Source: Ulota crispa (Eukaryota; Streptophyta; Bryopsida; Orthotrichales; Orthotrichaceae). From it: a stretch of DNA of 64,000 bases. A program made the translations under genes and the position numbers. The stretch spans positions 7,280,789 to 7,344,788 of the forward strand of contig OY987242.1 in NCBI GenBank assembly GCA_963920765.1, read 5' to 3'. The notes below the pieces were generated by a model. It was not told the DNA's origin, made no database searches, and saw nothing but the letters and a program-made list of their open reading frames with translations. Numbering within the stretch: the first letter of the stretch is position 1; each line of letters opens with the position of its first letter. This document shows positions 25,801 to 37,801 of the stretch, piece after piece.

Positions 25801-28800
25801 CTAATATGGTTGATGACACTAATGCTTCAGGTCCCATCCACCAATCTGCAGCTCTATTATCCCAACCTTCACGAGATACCTATAAGGCACATTACAGCAA
25901 GAATTAAAAATTCATACGTAACAGTCGCCAAACCAAACATTTGAGACCCTAGCACTACAGATGAGGAACCCAGGGAGGGAAAACAAGATAAGATTCAACC
26001 CACCTGCATTTCAACATCCATGTCAGCTGCTTGGTTTCCCGCACTTAAGCCCACAACAGCTTGCTCCAGAGGAACTTCTGGCCACACTCGAGGTTCAACA
26101 TGAGCTCGTCTACGTCGCAACCATTCCCGAATTTGCCCACCCGCAGTCTGAGACGGAGAGTCTCTAATTCCTCTACCCCCTCTAACTCGCCATCTAGGGC
26201 TCCTTCGCTGACTTTGCATAGAACTGGCATCCGTAGCCAGCTGCCCTGACTTCTTTGACTCCCTAGATGCATCTATGGCCAGCCAGATATCAAGTACTTG
26301 CGCACACTCATCAATAAGCCATACTAAAGTAGCTGGCACAAGTATCCCTGCAACCGACTCCATTCCAGATACTTTTTTACCTCTTAGATTGGATTCCGTT
26401 GATGTACGATCAGTAGGATCAGCAGCGAGTACAGCATCACACATGTCTACATCTAACTCTGACATAGTTCCTGTAACAACAGCTTCTGAATTCGACTCCA
26501 GCAAATTATCCACTGCGTTGAAATCCTTGGTAGAAAAGGTGTCACCGCTTAAGTTGTCTAAAGCCCCTTGGAAACAACCCTGGGAATCGGACATTGAATC
26601 GTCCTTGACCCGTGCATCTGGGTTATTGAAGGCCGCAGCTCCGGCAACAAACAGAGGATGAATACATGCCAATTGGTACTCTAATGAGTAGGCTGAGCGC
26701 CAGTCATCGGTTTCATCTTCCACATGAATATTTGTCATTCGCCTGTGTGGATACATGCCTTGAACAAATGCAAGAAAGTGCAGCCAAGCTCTTGCAAGTT
26801 CAGGTCGTTTCTGTGCAACATATTGTGACACCTCCAAGTGGGTCATTACGTATCTGATATCTTCTATAATTCGATAATAATGGCCATGGCCACTCACCTT
26901 ACTTACCTGCACAAAAAGAACTATAGAGATTAATTAAAGTCCTAACAGTAATTGCAGACAGATCCATATCACACGAATATAAGAAAGTTGCACATACATA
27001 TCAAAGCCAAACTAGTACCCTAGAAGGAAACAAGAATAAGAAACCCAAAACCTCATTCTACAAGAAACAGAAAGACTCCCTGAAATTTTTAAGCAACGTA
27101 AATTTTCGGGTTAAAGCATAGTGTAGACGTATTCGTCACAAAATTAGAGAATCCGATGAACAACTGCACAAAAGGTAGTCAACAACGTACCGATATGCGA
27201 CCGTCCTCCCCAACACAATTACAGAAGAACTCTTTTAATGTCTCAAGTAGCATGTCCAAGAGATTAGACTCCATCACCAACTTAGGCGTGAGAGTTGGAA
27301 CCGTAAAAATCTGTACAGAAAAACTATTGACTATAGCATTCTCACGGTTTCTGCTCCTCGTAGAAGTTTCAGCCCTTGTGATATCCTCTTGCATAGCATC
27401 ACGCAAACAGTGTGGATAATGTGAAATGAATGTTTGCGCAAAAGTGTGTTTGAAGCTGGTGTCTCCTAAAAGCTTGTATAAAAGCTCATGGAGGGAGTTC
27501 ACACATCGTTCCGGTAAAAAAAAATCTGTGCTCATCAAGGTGTCCAGAAACCCTAAGCTTTTATTGCCTACAACTTCTGCAGTAAAAGCCAGCATAGGCT
27601 CACCGAAACTGCAAAATTCCAGCAACATTTCAATACACACAACCGATAATTGGCACGCGACTTTCTCTTCTACGGATTGATCACCCCAGTTCCTTGCCTT
27701 AGTTTCTGCCACCGCTTCTGCTGCTTTCAAAGTATATACCCACTGCAGTAAGAGAGCTTGGAGTACTGGAGTAGCTGCTTCTATGAGAGAAGATGGTAGA
27801 AGTGCCACCTGTCCAGGACCACTATGTTTGAAGCAAAATCCCGATTGTTTCCAAGCAGTAACATCTCCGCAGTCACAGCAACCCCCACCAGTACGGATCA
27901 TGGAATAATCATGAGTGGCGTGATTGCCATTCTGAAAGCACGACACACAAATAGCACAGGTAGGGTCGTGTTCACAGGTCCGACACCTGTAAGCTATATC
28001 ATTGCTACCCCAAACTGCTCCACATACACCTCTGGTGCTTCCAGCCCCCTGACCCGCGGCTGCCAAGACCGCCTTCGGTTCTCCTTGGAACATGACCCAC
28101 TGCACCCATTTCAGCGCTTCCCTACACTGGTTTAGAAATTCCTTCGGTGTTCCGGGTCCTTGCACTTCATCCGCTCCCGGTAAAGAAACCTCTTGAACCT
28201 CGTTTGGTCCAGGAACTAGCGCAGCGATGACCGCAGAAACTTGAGGCCTGAATTCTCTCGCATAGTCCACAACTCCTTCTTTACCTCTTTCAGAGTATTC
28301 TGACGGTACTCCGCATTTCATCAACCTCTGCAAGCAAGCATCCCACCAGTACCAAATATTGATTATCAAAATCCAAATTGACATTCTTGATTAGCTGCAT
28401 TCACAACAAAAGGAACTCACCCTCAATGCTTACCTCCGCTCCAACGGACTCGACAACGCAAAAATACGACCAAGTACAATCACATCTCAAAACTTCTTCC
28501 ATATTCTATCACGATTGTTACAACAGTAACCAAGCAACCACATATCCAAATTTTACCTTAGACCTAAAAGACCTATTTAAATGCACAAACTGTAGATCCT
28601 CACACCACATTTTCTGAATACTGTCGTTGTTCAACCATTGACTACTGCTCTTGACCTAACAGACGTCATCAGTAGTCACCACCAAATGAGAGCAACAACT
28701 GTATTTTAGGATGGCGAATCGGAATGACATTGTGAAAAATATTGAATAACTTGATGTGGAGATCATACTAAACCTCAAGGACCTTAGTGAAATGCATTGA

Positions 28801-29657
28801 TTACAAGACTCGGCAACTAACAGCCATACAAGTTCATTCCACTTCATGTGAGAAAAACCAGACGGTGAATTCAAACCTCCCCTCCACGCAACCATAAACA
28901 CTTCCCGGTTCAATAGAAAAATTGGTCACTCTGCAGCTAACGAATTACAGAGTGCCACAAATTTCCTAGAATCTTTATACCACCGCAATTCACATACGCG
29001 AATCCGCAAAAACTGTCAATACTCCATCCCTATCCTCTTCAGGTCAATTCTAAACATATAAAAAGAGCGCCAAGTGACCTAACTAGAAAATGAAGGTCGC
29101 CTTCTGAGTGCAAGTACAAGTAACGACCAGGTTTTAGGGCGTCCAAATCGGACTGACATTGTCAAAAATGCCGAAATTCTACTATTTCGCAGATGGAGAC
29201 GACATAGAAACTTGAGAACCTTCCTAAAACGCAGTCATTACCAAATCCAGCAACTACCAGCCATGGTAAACACGATATCGCTCCGCTTCGTTTGTGGAAC
29301 CAAGCGATAGAATCAGAAAACTTTCCCTCCGCACGACTCGAACGACCACAATCACTCCTCTATTCTAAAAAAAATGTAGCTACCAAATTACAGAGCAGAA
29401 GCAGCACCGCAAAATTTCCTAAAATCTTCAGAACATCCCGATCCACATACGTGAACGCACGCAAACCGTCAATTCTCCATCGTTTTCTTCACATCGATTT
29501 CACACATGAAAAAAGCATAAGAAAAAAAACCTACTTGCAAAATCGCCGCATCGCTGGAAGTTGCCAATAAGGACGCTGAGGTGACACTGCTCGCGGAGGT
29601 TCCACCGGTGGCGGTACTGGCACCCGCAGAACCACTCCCCGCCTGATGCCCGTCCAT
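16847..29657 (-). CDS. PRT6: E3 ubiquitin-protein ligase PRT6 (UBR-box N-recognin)
   Basis: Nineteen exons on the minus strand encode 2213 residues: 29657-29535, 28327-27191, 26906-26004, 25879-25443, 25158-25018, 24795-24552, 23741-22932, 22699-22484, 22188-21789, 21437-21068, 20885-20834, 20657-20024, 19559-19351, 19153-18588, 18275-18168, 17739-17664, 17528-17451, 17247-17179, 16915-16847. Phases agree at every junction. The UBR box (residues about 142-211) has CRTCEHDPTCAIC, the HDYS motif, GGGCCDCGD and the final FKHSG, so its zinc ligands look intact. A split RING-H2 spans CALCRD (C1318), HMSACGH (about 1571) and CPVC (1616-1619). The C-terminal Cys-rich part (CPCCNTVPDKPALCLLCG) and ending AAHGLDYSSPVL match plant PRT6. 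Known role: ubiquitinates proteins with basic N-termini in the Arg/N-degron pathway, including oxygen- and nitric-oxide-dependent degradation of group VII ERFs. The Arabidopsis protein is about 2000 residues, so this one is slightly longer. Confidence 0.96.
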
Positions 29658-30240
29658 CCCTACACCTCGTTCCCCTCCCTCTTCATACACAGAACAACAC
29701 GCTGACAACCATCACTACATGCTCATCTCCAAATAAGCTTACTCCACATCCATCCAGCACACGCCACCAGCTCCGTCATCCTCTCACCTCACGCTACGAC
29801 GCTTTTTGCCTGGCCTGTCCTGCGTGATAAGACCAAACGCGTTGAAATCCAGCAGTCGCAGCTCCCTGCACAGGCTTTGGCCGCCCGAGGGAATTGAACG
29901 AACAAAAAGCAAGCGGCACCGGAGACGGGGACGGCAGTGCCGGCCAGCAGCGAAAAGCGGCGCTGCTGCGGCGATGACGTGAAGACGCTGCAAACAATCT
30001 GCGACATAGAATGAAACAACAACAGCATCACCAATGCAGCAGCAGCAAGTCGCATTAGCGACAACAACAACCGATGACAAGATCGCCTCGCCCTTGCAAG
30101 GACCTGTCGACCTGACCGACCTGGCCCCCGATGGCGGGCCAGTTGTTCCCTCCACCCGGCTCTTCACCGGGTCACCCTCCCTCCTTGCCAGGAGAGCGAA
30201 TCATAGATCAAAGTCCTGAGGAAACGTAGATTCTGAGCCT
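29658..30240 (-). promoter_or_regulatory. PRT6: 5' UTR and promoter region of PRT6
   Basis: GC-rich sequence lies directly upstream of the first PRT6 codon, in contrast with AT-rich DNA beyond 30240. Short overlapping frames on both strands (29784-30219) have no domain and are explained by composition. I did not find a clear TATA box. The in-frame TTG upstream of the ATG at 29657 is not used as a start. Confidence 0.5.
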
Positions 30241-30367
30241 GGAAACACTGTTCAGTATGTATTACTGAGGAAATTTGGATCCTTTTCCACATCCACCGAT
30301 GACACGAACTCTGAAAGCAATCTTCCTATGTTCCAAAATAAGCTGTGATTTTATTCCAAATCTTAAG

Positions 30368-31312
30368 TTAACCCATAAAGGACCAAGCCATTTTTTCAGT
30401 GAAAGTTACTGAAAACTGCCACTTTTTGGAGAATGAGTAGAAAGGGTGGAAAAATAACTGTTTTTGGTAATCCAAACGTAAGATCTTGCCTTAGACTATG
30501 GCAGGTACTTGTTAAAAAAATTAACTCATTCTAAATGTAGAAGAGTGAGATATTGACATCAGAAGTGGAAATAAAAGTTTTTTTTCCTGCTACTCAAAAA
30601 TTTTAGAAGCCTTTAATTGCCCCTAAATCAAAAAATATGCTCTACACAAAGTTGAGGTTTATTTTCTCTATGTAGAAGATCAAGTTAGGTAAGTGTGGGA
30701 GAATTTTCAAATGAATTGGAGGTGTGAATCATACTTTGTAAAATCTTGCAATGTCAAAAGGCCAACAAATTTGCATATATATACTAGACAAAATCAGAGG
30801 ATTTATGTAAAATCCAGAAATCTAAATTACTTTGATCCAAATGGTGAAGACCAAGGAGTCCTAGTCTTCTACAACTTGGAAAAAAAAAAGAAGTCAAAAT
30901 ACAAATTCACAAAGAGCTCAAAAAAGTAAAGTACCAAAGTAAAAAGGAATGGAGGTATGGGAGTCTAATACCTGCCTGCAAACTAAAAAATTTCACTCAT
31001 AAATCAAAATTGAATGATTCAAAGCTCCCCACATATGTATTAATCTAAAGAACCAATTTCAAATTTTTATTTTGAAAATATGTTATTTAAAAAAAAGTTT
31101 TTGGCTGCCCGCTCTACCCCGTTTTTCAAAAATTCATGCATAACTTCTTCAATTAATGTTGAATTGAAGAAGAAAAAAAGATTTTCACAGAGATCTTTGA
31201 ATTCCCCATTTTCAATAAAAGTTTCAAAAAATCATGCAAAGTAGTGTAGCCATAGATACATGCCCAAAATCTCATTTGTCCCCCAAAGGAACAATGGTCC
31301 TTTAGTGGTTAA
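30368..31312. mobile_element. 945-bp TTAA-bounded element
   Basis: TTAA-CCCATAAAGGACCA at the left and TGGTCCTTTAGTGG-TTAA at the right form a 13-14 bp inverted repeat with one mismatch. The interior is AT-rich; its longest frame (30693-30929, 78 codons) has no domain. Same terminal style as the other TTAA elements here, but a different interior. Confidence 0.6.
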
Positions 31313-32275
31313 ACCACTTTAAATCACGATTGTTTTTAGCAGAGGAGTGTAAAACAGTTTCCTACTTAACCCTTAATCCCTTAGGACAACCTGCTTTTCA
31401 AGCTAGTCGTTCTTTTTGAAAAGAAAATTGCTTCAAACTTTGTAGCAATTAAGTGAGATGTAAAAAGCAAGATCTAATCTTACCAATGTAAACTGCAATC
31501 TTGGAAGATAAGCACTTAATTTTTTTGGACCAATTTGCTCATGATACGTGCTACATCAGTGAAGTGAAAGATGGTGCATTGGATTAAGTTTGGATCATAT
31601 AGGTTGTATGAATGACTCCTATGAGCAACATGCATAGAATCATATTTTGAAGTTGTGGACTTTTCTTACATGTGACATGTTGAAGGGCTTGAACTTGGGA
31701 TTTTGGGAAAAAGTTGTACCATCTGCTTTATTTGATGAAGGAAAGGCATGGGTGGTTAAGGTGCAAAAATTGTGGAAAAAAACAAAAAGAATTGATCATT
31801 TTTAGAAAAACCAAATATGCATGGTTAGAAAATCCGACTGGACAAGTTATTTGAATAGTATTGATCTACAACTACATTTTTTTTCAAAAAAATGTGAGAG
31901 TATATAAGTGATTTTAATTGTGCAAGCCTAGAAGCACTAAAGAGCTCTAGTAGGGGGCACAAAGTCAAGGAATCATTGGGATGGCGTATTGTTGTGGCAC
32001 TATTTACCTGATCCCTAAAGATGTTAGGTGACGTCATCCTCTTATTGGTGTTTCAATGAGTGGTTTGTATTGAACACTCAAGTTTCCCAATGGCCCTTCC
32101 AATGGATCACTCTCTCTACAACATGCTGTAATTCCAAACTTTAGTCAAACAAGTGTGTGTGAAAATAGACTTCATTCCCTACATGTTTGTAATTGGTCAA
32201 CCCATGATCCAAAATTGATAACACACCCTAATTTCATTTAAAAACCTGTGAAGGCCGTTTTTGCCTCCTTAGGCC
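31313..32275. other. Intergenic DNA without a gene
   Basis: AT-rich; no supported gene. Another 'ttaaccc' end (31373) and the motif 'cccttaggac' suggest a decayed TTAA element, but no partner end was convincing. Confidence 0.45.
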
Positions 32276-32506
32276 TTAAGGGGTTAAGTGACCATAATGC
32301 ATAGTATATATGATGTTGTATAATTGGCATTTGCTACCAACAAGAAGTTTTAATTTGGGATCTCAAATAGCTCACTAGAACCGCATTGATCTATATTTTA
32401 ACTTTTTTGTTAATCTCAAATGTAGTAAAGGTGTGAAACCATTCCAAATACAAGAAAAAAACCTTATATTGTCTAGTTGCAATGGCACGCTCAGATGTTT
32501 AAGGGT
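32276..32506. mobile_element. Degenerate TTAA-type MITE, reverse orientation
   Basis: The interior is the reverse complement of the 14388-14621 family, sharing 'catagtatatatg', 'ggcatttgctaccaacaaga' and 'ccattccaaatacaagaaaa'. The right-hand TTAA has mutated (GGGTTGTG), so this copy is old. Confidence 0.55.
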
Positions 32507-33329
32507 TGTGTTGATTGTAGCAACTAGCTTTATTTTTGTTATGTTATGTTCATTTGCACTTTTTGTTGAATTGTTTTCATTTCGGATTTTTGTAAAAGAC
32601 TTGAGAACTGGTTTTGTTTGTTAAAAAGCTTCACACTTGTTTCCATCATCTACACCTTTATAGCATCTGTGTCAATAGATTTGAATACTAAAATTACGTT
32701 TTGGGGAATATATTACAAAATATGTAAAATTGAGCTAGCCTTTCAACATTCAATGTTTTGCATTAAAATATATGATTGTTTTAGTGATAGGATTTGATCA
32801 AAAAACTATGACCAATTTATAGATTCCGATGGGTTTCCATTCAATCATATCAAGTTTCCTTTCCTGAGCATCAAATCCACACAGTGCTGTTACTGTTAGT
32901 ATTCTCAAATTCACATGGTCATCCCATAATAAGAAATCATAATTGAGTGCATGTAACTTGTTCATTTTTGTTTTATTTTTCAAAATTTGAATACTTGGTT
33001 CTCAAGGGGTTAATGGCATTACATATCCACAGTTTTGTTCTTTGGCATCATACAAAAGTAATGCCACCGAAACTTAATTTTGCTATGGAAGAGAAACTAA
33101 AAACAATTCACACGTTGCATTCGAGGTCCCAATCCCAGAAGTCAAAGTTTACCGCCATTTTTTAACTTTGTTAGAGAAGTAGAAAGTAAAAAGAGATGCC
33201 AAAAAACTCTTAACAATTCAATGCAATTTTTTTCTGTTGGAACTTAGTTTTTATGTTCAATTTGCAAATTTGTTACACCCAATTTTTGGAGCAAAACCCC
33301 ACTTCTTTGGTGTCAAAATTTTCAATAAT

Positions 33330-33641
33330 TAAGGTAGTCGGCTCATAAACCATGCACCTTCTTAAATCTACCTTCCACATACATGTTGTTTTTCACTATT
33401 TCCAGTAATGTACAAGCAATGTACATTTTAAGAAGGGGCACGGTTTCAGAGCCCTATGACTGTCCACTTCAAAATTTTAGAATTAATTTCACAAAGTTTC
33501 AAAAAAATTGAAACAAGTTGAGTTAGATGTCAATTCCTCTTGTCTTTCAAGGAAAATTTACTGAAAAATATTTCAAGAAGTTTCACCTCCCAAAATTCAG
33601 CCTCAACCCTTACATGACCGGTTCTTGAGCCTCCTACCTTA
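33330..33641. mobile_element. TA-flanked MITE of about 308 bp, copy 1
   Basis: TA-AGGTAGTCGGCTCATAAAC at the left and GAGCCTCCTACCT-TA at the right. The interior shares long stretches with copies at 38864-39159, 47972-48301, 48503-48810 and 51064-51391 (for example 'ttgtctttcaaggaaaattt' or its complement). TA duplication suggests a Tc1/mariner-type (Stowaway-like) origin. Confidence 0.75.
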
Positions 33642-33911
33642 CTGTTGTGTAAGCAACTCTACAATAATTGAAATTTGAGACTTGGTACTTGAAACAAGGT
33701 ATGGAGCTATAAATGACAATTTTCAACCTCTTAGAAAAATGAACCAAAAGTGTCAAAAAGAGCTATCATGTAGGCATTTCAAAATGATTAATTGAGACTT
33801 GGGACTTAAAACATAGTGCAAAAAACAAGTCACAATATTTAACCTCTTAGACAAATGAGAATTTGGTTTTAGTAAAAGTCAAGACTAGTATTTACATAGT
33901 GTACTATACAT

Positions 33912-34256
33912 CATGGTTGTCACATTGGACCACTTGTCTGTCCGCTTGCCCGTCTACCTAAAATGTTCAATTGAGCTCATGTCCGTCCAATGTAGTCAAC
34001 CCATAGTTGACTTCAAAAAATGAAAAAAATGATAAGAAAAACTTACTTTGTACATGTTGGCAACACTCATTGTTGCCAACATGAAGTCAAAATGTGGATT
34101 TAGAGCCATATCACATAGTGAAAATGACAAATAGGAATTTGATTCTTCCTTTTTTAGATTAAAAAGCCTAAAACGCAAGAGTGAATAGACACATCCGTTT
34201 GTGGCGTGCCTACGCTTGCCTTGTCCAACAACCAAAATCTCACCCAATATGACATG
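33912..34256. mobile_element. Second copy of the hAT-like MITE found at 7259, inverted
   Basis: It starts CATGGTTGTCACATTGGACC and carries the reverse complement of the 7259-7613 interior, including 'caacactcattgttgccaac' and 'ccaaaatctcaccca'. The far end is shortened and no clean 8-bp duplication remains. The minus-strand frame at 33996-34316 is a by-product of this repeat. Confidence 0.6.
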
Positions 34257-34721
34257 TATAATACCCCTCATTATGTTTACGTTTGGGCATGTTTTGCAAT
34301 TTAGTGAACTCTGCATAAGCTAGAGCAAAATTTGCATTTTCTAGCTTTACATCACAATTATGTAATTCCTATGCAATTCTAGCCAAGCCTACCGAATTTT
34401 AGTTCCAAAATATTGACACCCTATTCTTAGTAAATAGTTTTGTATTAAAATAATGGTTTTACATAATTATTGATTGAAGAAAATCGGTGATGAATTTTTG
34501 GGATTTGATTGCATGGATATGTAGGAAACATCCATACGCACATTTTCCCTTGTAATAAGAATCCCCTTAAGTAACAAAATTATGATCATGGTAGCTCCAG
34601 CAATAATTGATCTTGCTAACCTCCGTTGGCTTTTAGGATGACCTTTGGACTAAGACAACTCATGCAAACCCTTGCAAGCTGTGCATATTTGGGCTTGACT
34701 TGGTTGTTTTCTTAGTGGTTG

Positions 34722-35117
34722 TTAATTTGCTTTTTTTTCTAGCTTGGATATAGTTTTTGATGCCTCTTCTAACTCTACACTAATCTTCTGTACCTCAAGT
34801 TTGTGAGATTGTTCAAGCCCATTTAGTTTCTTAGCGTGTTCTCTTTGAAATGCCTCAATTTGTGATTCTAGTTTTGTTTCTGATTTCATGCTTTCCTTGA
34901 GATCTCCGTTTAGCGATGCTACTAATGTAGTTGAACTTCTCTCAAGATTGATGTACTCATTTTGCAACAACTCCATCACATTATGAAGATATGAACACTT
35001 AGCAATTTGGTTTTGCTCTAAATTAGATTGTTGTTGCATGGATTTGACTCGTAAAGTCTCCAATTGTCGAGTTTGTTCTTCTAGACGTTCTCTCAGATTC
35101 TCAAATTCTAATACCAT
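34722..35117 (-). CDS. Isolated coiled-coil ORF (hypothetical)
   Basis: A 131-residue frame on the minus strand is strongly helical and charged, with heptad-like spacing throughout (RERLEEQTRQLETL near the start, KISVELEEASKTISKLEKK at the end). It is the only frame in this AT-rich region whose residue use looks protein-like. There is no convincing partner exon, although a minus-strand frame at 35427-35702 lies upstream. It may be a fragment of a transposon-borne or captured gene. I do not recognise the family, and expression is not shown. Confidence 0.35.
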   Translation of the reverse strand: MVLEFENLRERLEEQTRQLETLRVKSMQQQSNLEQNQIAKCSYLHNVMELLQNEYINLERSSTTLVASLNGDLKESMKSETKLESQIEAFQREHAKKLNGLEQSHKLEVQKISVELEEASKTISKLEKKAN

Positions 35118-36614
35118 TATGCATTGCTAAAGAGCAAGTTGTCTCTCAAATTCAGAATTGTTCAAGATTTGGGTGTAACCAAGCAAACCTCTCTCACCAT
35201 CCCCTACAAACTCCAAAAGATTTTAACATCACTAAACCTAGGTCATTTCCTTGTTGATGGATCTAGAGGATAAATTAAAGAATCTAACCATAAATCAAGG
35301 TTAGAATTATCTTGCTTTTGTTTCTCAGCAAAAGCTGACCTCGACAATTACACGTGAATTAATTGTCCTCTTACTAGTATAGAGTGGTATTTAGAGTTCA
35401 AGGACACTTGAACTTTGAAGGGACGATTAGAATCCATTGCAAAAGCTATAGAAAAATCTTGAAAAAGAAACAAAAACAAGCTCCTCAAAAATCAGAAATA
35501 GTGCATAGAGGATAGTGCACAAAGATAGTGAACAATGCAAGCGATCAAGAACATAGCTGGCAAAGGACTCCATCATTGTCAGGCAGAAAGGCAGAGAGGA
35601 CTCTAGCAAGGCTGCCATCAAGGACAAACAATTTTTCAAAAATGCTTTGCTCGCAACCCAACCCATGAGTGGGAATGGGGGAATATTGATTGCAATGTCC
35701 ATTCTACCAAATCATTCACATCCATATTTAATTGATTCTAGCGGCCTTTCTTAGGCCTTACTTTTTTTGTAATGCTAGAGATTTTGGATTCATGTTTGGG
35801 TTTAAAAACCCTTAAATAGATTGAGGGCTTAAACTAAGTAAACATAAACAACTACAAAACATGGACAATTGTAACTAATATGCGGCCTTTAACACACTAT
35901 AAATTTAGTGTAGAAAGAATGAAAACTTACTTGGATTGTTTATGTTATTTTTGTTTTTCTTACAAATGCTATCAAGTAGAAGTTATTCTAATAGCACATG
36001 AACATATAGGACAAGAATCTTATGTGATAAGGAAACTAGCACAATCATACTTCAATGCAATCAACGTGAATTTTGATCAATGTGAAGTTGTATATTATAT
36101 ATGGAGTGTATCTGGATATTGCATTGGTCCCTTAAACTACAATCCTCTCTCTAAGGAGCCCTTTGCCCTCAAAATGTGCAAGAAGCACATTACAGAAAAG
36201 AGAAGTTGAAGGAAAGTAGATTCCCCCTTTTGGTGATGAAAATGAAACTCTATTTTACTCAAAAAAAAAATTCAAACTTCAACTTCCATAACATAGTCCT
36301 CTTCTTTTATTTATTTATTTATTTTAATTTTTAATTTTTAAATTTACTTTTGCAAGGTTTGCATTATGTACCATTAATTCAAAAATCACACCATACAACA
36401 TCATAGAGTACCAGTATGAGGATGCCCAGACGGGAGCATTCATGGGCCAGAAAGTGGGTTCACTTCCAACCGACAAAGCAAATAAAAGCGGTGAGCCATT
36501 TAAGATTGGACACGTCTATCCAATGGGCTCCTCAACTACCTCAAAATGATCAGCAATTGGGCATGCATGCAGCTTGTTCAAGGCATTTCTCTCTCTCCCT
36601 TTTGTATTTTTCAG
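35118..36614. other. Intergenic DNA without a supported gene
   Basis: Short frames on both strands (35427-35702 minus, 35880-36209 plus) have no domain and no supported splice partners. The rest is AT-rich, with a TTTA run near 36309. Confidence 0.45.
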
Positions 36615-36830
36615 TACACCAAATAGTGCATTTAGGTTGCCTCATAGTAATTTCTCAAGATTTCACACTATTTAAATATTTACTAAGACTATAGTAACTT
36701 TATTATTGTGATAAGCAATGGAAGAAACAAGCAAAGCGTAAGCGCTAGGGAGCAGGGAAGCTAGTGACCAAGAGTGAGTCATGAGGTAACTTTGTCAAGG
36801 TAAGGCAACCTTAATGCACTATTTGGTGTA
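36615..36830. mobile_element. 216-bp TA-bounded MITE
   Basis: The ends are TACACCAAATAGTGCATTTA and the reverse complement of TACACCAAATAGTGCATTAA, extending through AGGTTGCCT on both sides. This gives about 28 bp of nearly perfect terminal inverted repeat, with TA at each edge. Part of the interior recurs near 14640-14760. Confidence 0.7.
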
Positions 36831-37570
36831 GGAGTAAACTATCTACCCACTTGAAAATGACTATAATACTACAAGTGTGCATAACTAGTAGTACAGGTAG
36901 TTTAGCCTATTATCACTCTATTCCTATTATCACTTTCCTATCTTCAAAAATTCATATATTTTAGGGTTTAGTTTCAAATCCAAGTTTACAAGTATTGCAA
37001 GAAAGGCCTTAGAGTCCTTTACTAATAGTGCAATTTTTGTTCCATTTGACCAAAATTTGCAAAAGTATAGCGTATTAGCTATAAAGATCTTAGTTAAATA
37101 TATAATTTATTGCCCCAATGCCTTAGCTATAGCAATGTCAATTGCAAAATATCAAAAATAAATGAAAATTGTCAACTAAGTTAGTACTTATGGATGACCA
37201 CAGAGGTCAAGGAAAGGAAGAAGAAGTTCAAAGATGAAAATGACAAAATATTATCATGTATGACAATGAAAACCTCTAAAAAAGTGGTAAGGAAGTGATA
37301 ATAGGGCAATTTCAAATTTGAGCAGAACCTTGACCTTACCTCATTGAAACCTTAATAACTAACTCATACTTCACTCATTTAAGAATTTGGAACTTAATAC
37401 AAAACCTTGACTTTATTATCTTTCAGATGAGACCATAACCATGTCATTTGATATATTATAACTATTTTTTTATTAAATTTTTGTCCAAGGCCCAATGATA
37501 ATAGGGTAAACTACCTATACGGGGTTTCAAAGCTTGGGAAAAATCAAATTTTGGTTTGAGGAGTTTTTAC

Positions 37571-37801
37571 TAAGGTAAGAGGTTCTAATTGCAGTCAGGC
37601 TCTAATTGCGATAAGCTCTAGGAACATCTGACATTTTACAACAAATATCTATGATCGTCATTGATGAGTTAGGTAGGCTTAGCATATTTGCTAAGCCTAC
37701 CTAACTCATCAATGATGGTCATAGATATTTGTTGTAAAATGTCAAATATTCCTAGAACTGATCGCAATTAGAGCCTGATCGCAATTAGAACCTCTTACTT
37801 A
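37571..37801. mobile_element. 231-bp near-perfect hairpin MITE
   Basis: The two arms (37571-37683 and 37690-37801) are almost perfect reverse complements around the short loop in GGCTTAGCATATTTGCTAAG. TA lies at both edges, with ends TAAGGTAAGAGGTTCTAATT and its near complement (one base missing). A transcript would form a long hairpin of the kind processed to small RNAs. Tc1/mariner (Stowaway-like) origin is inferred from TA and the TAAGGTA end. Confidence 0.8.

Noticed and set aside
36300-36345. TTTA/ATTT run as a possible regulatory microsatellite
   Set aside because: Simple AT repeats are common throughout the intergenic DNA and nothing links this one to a gene.
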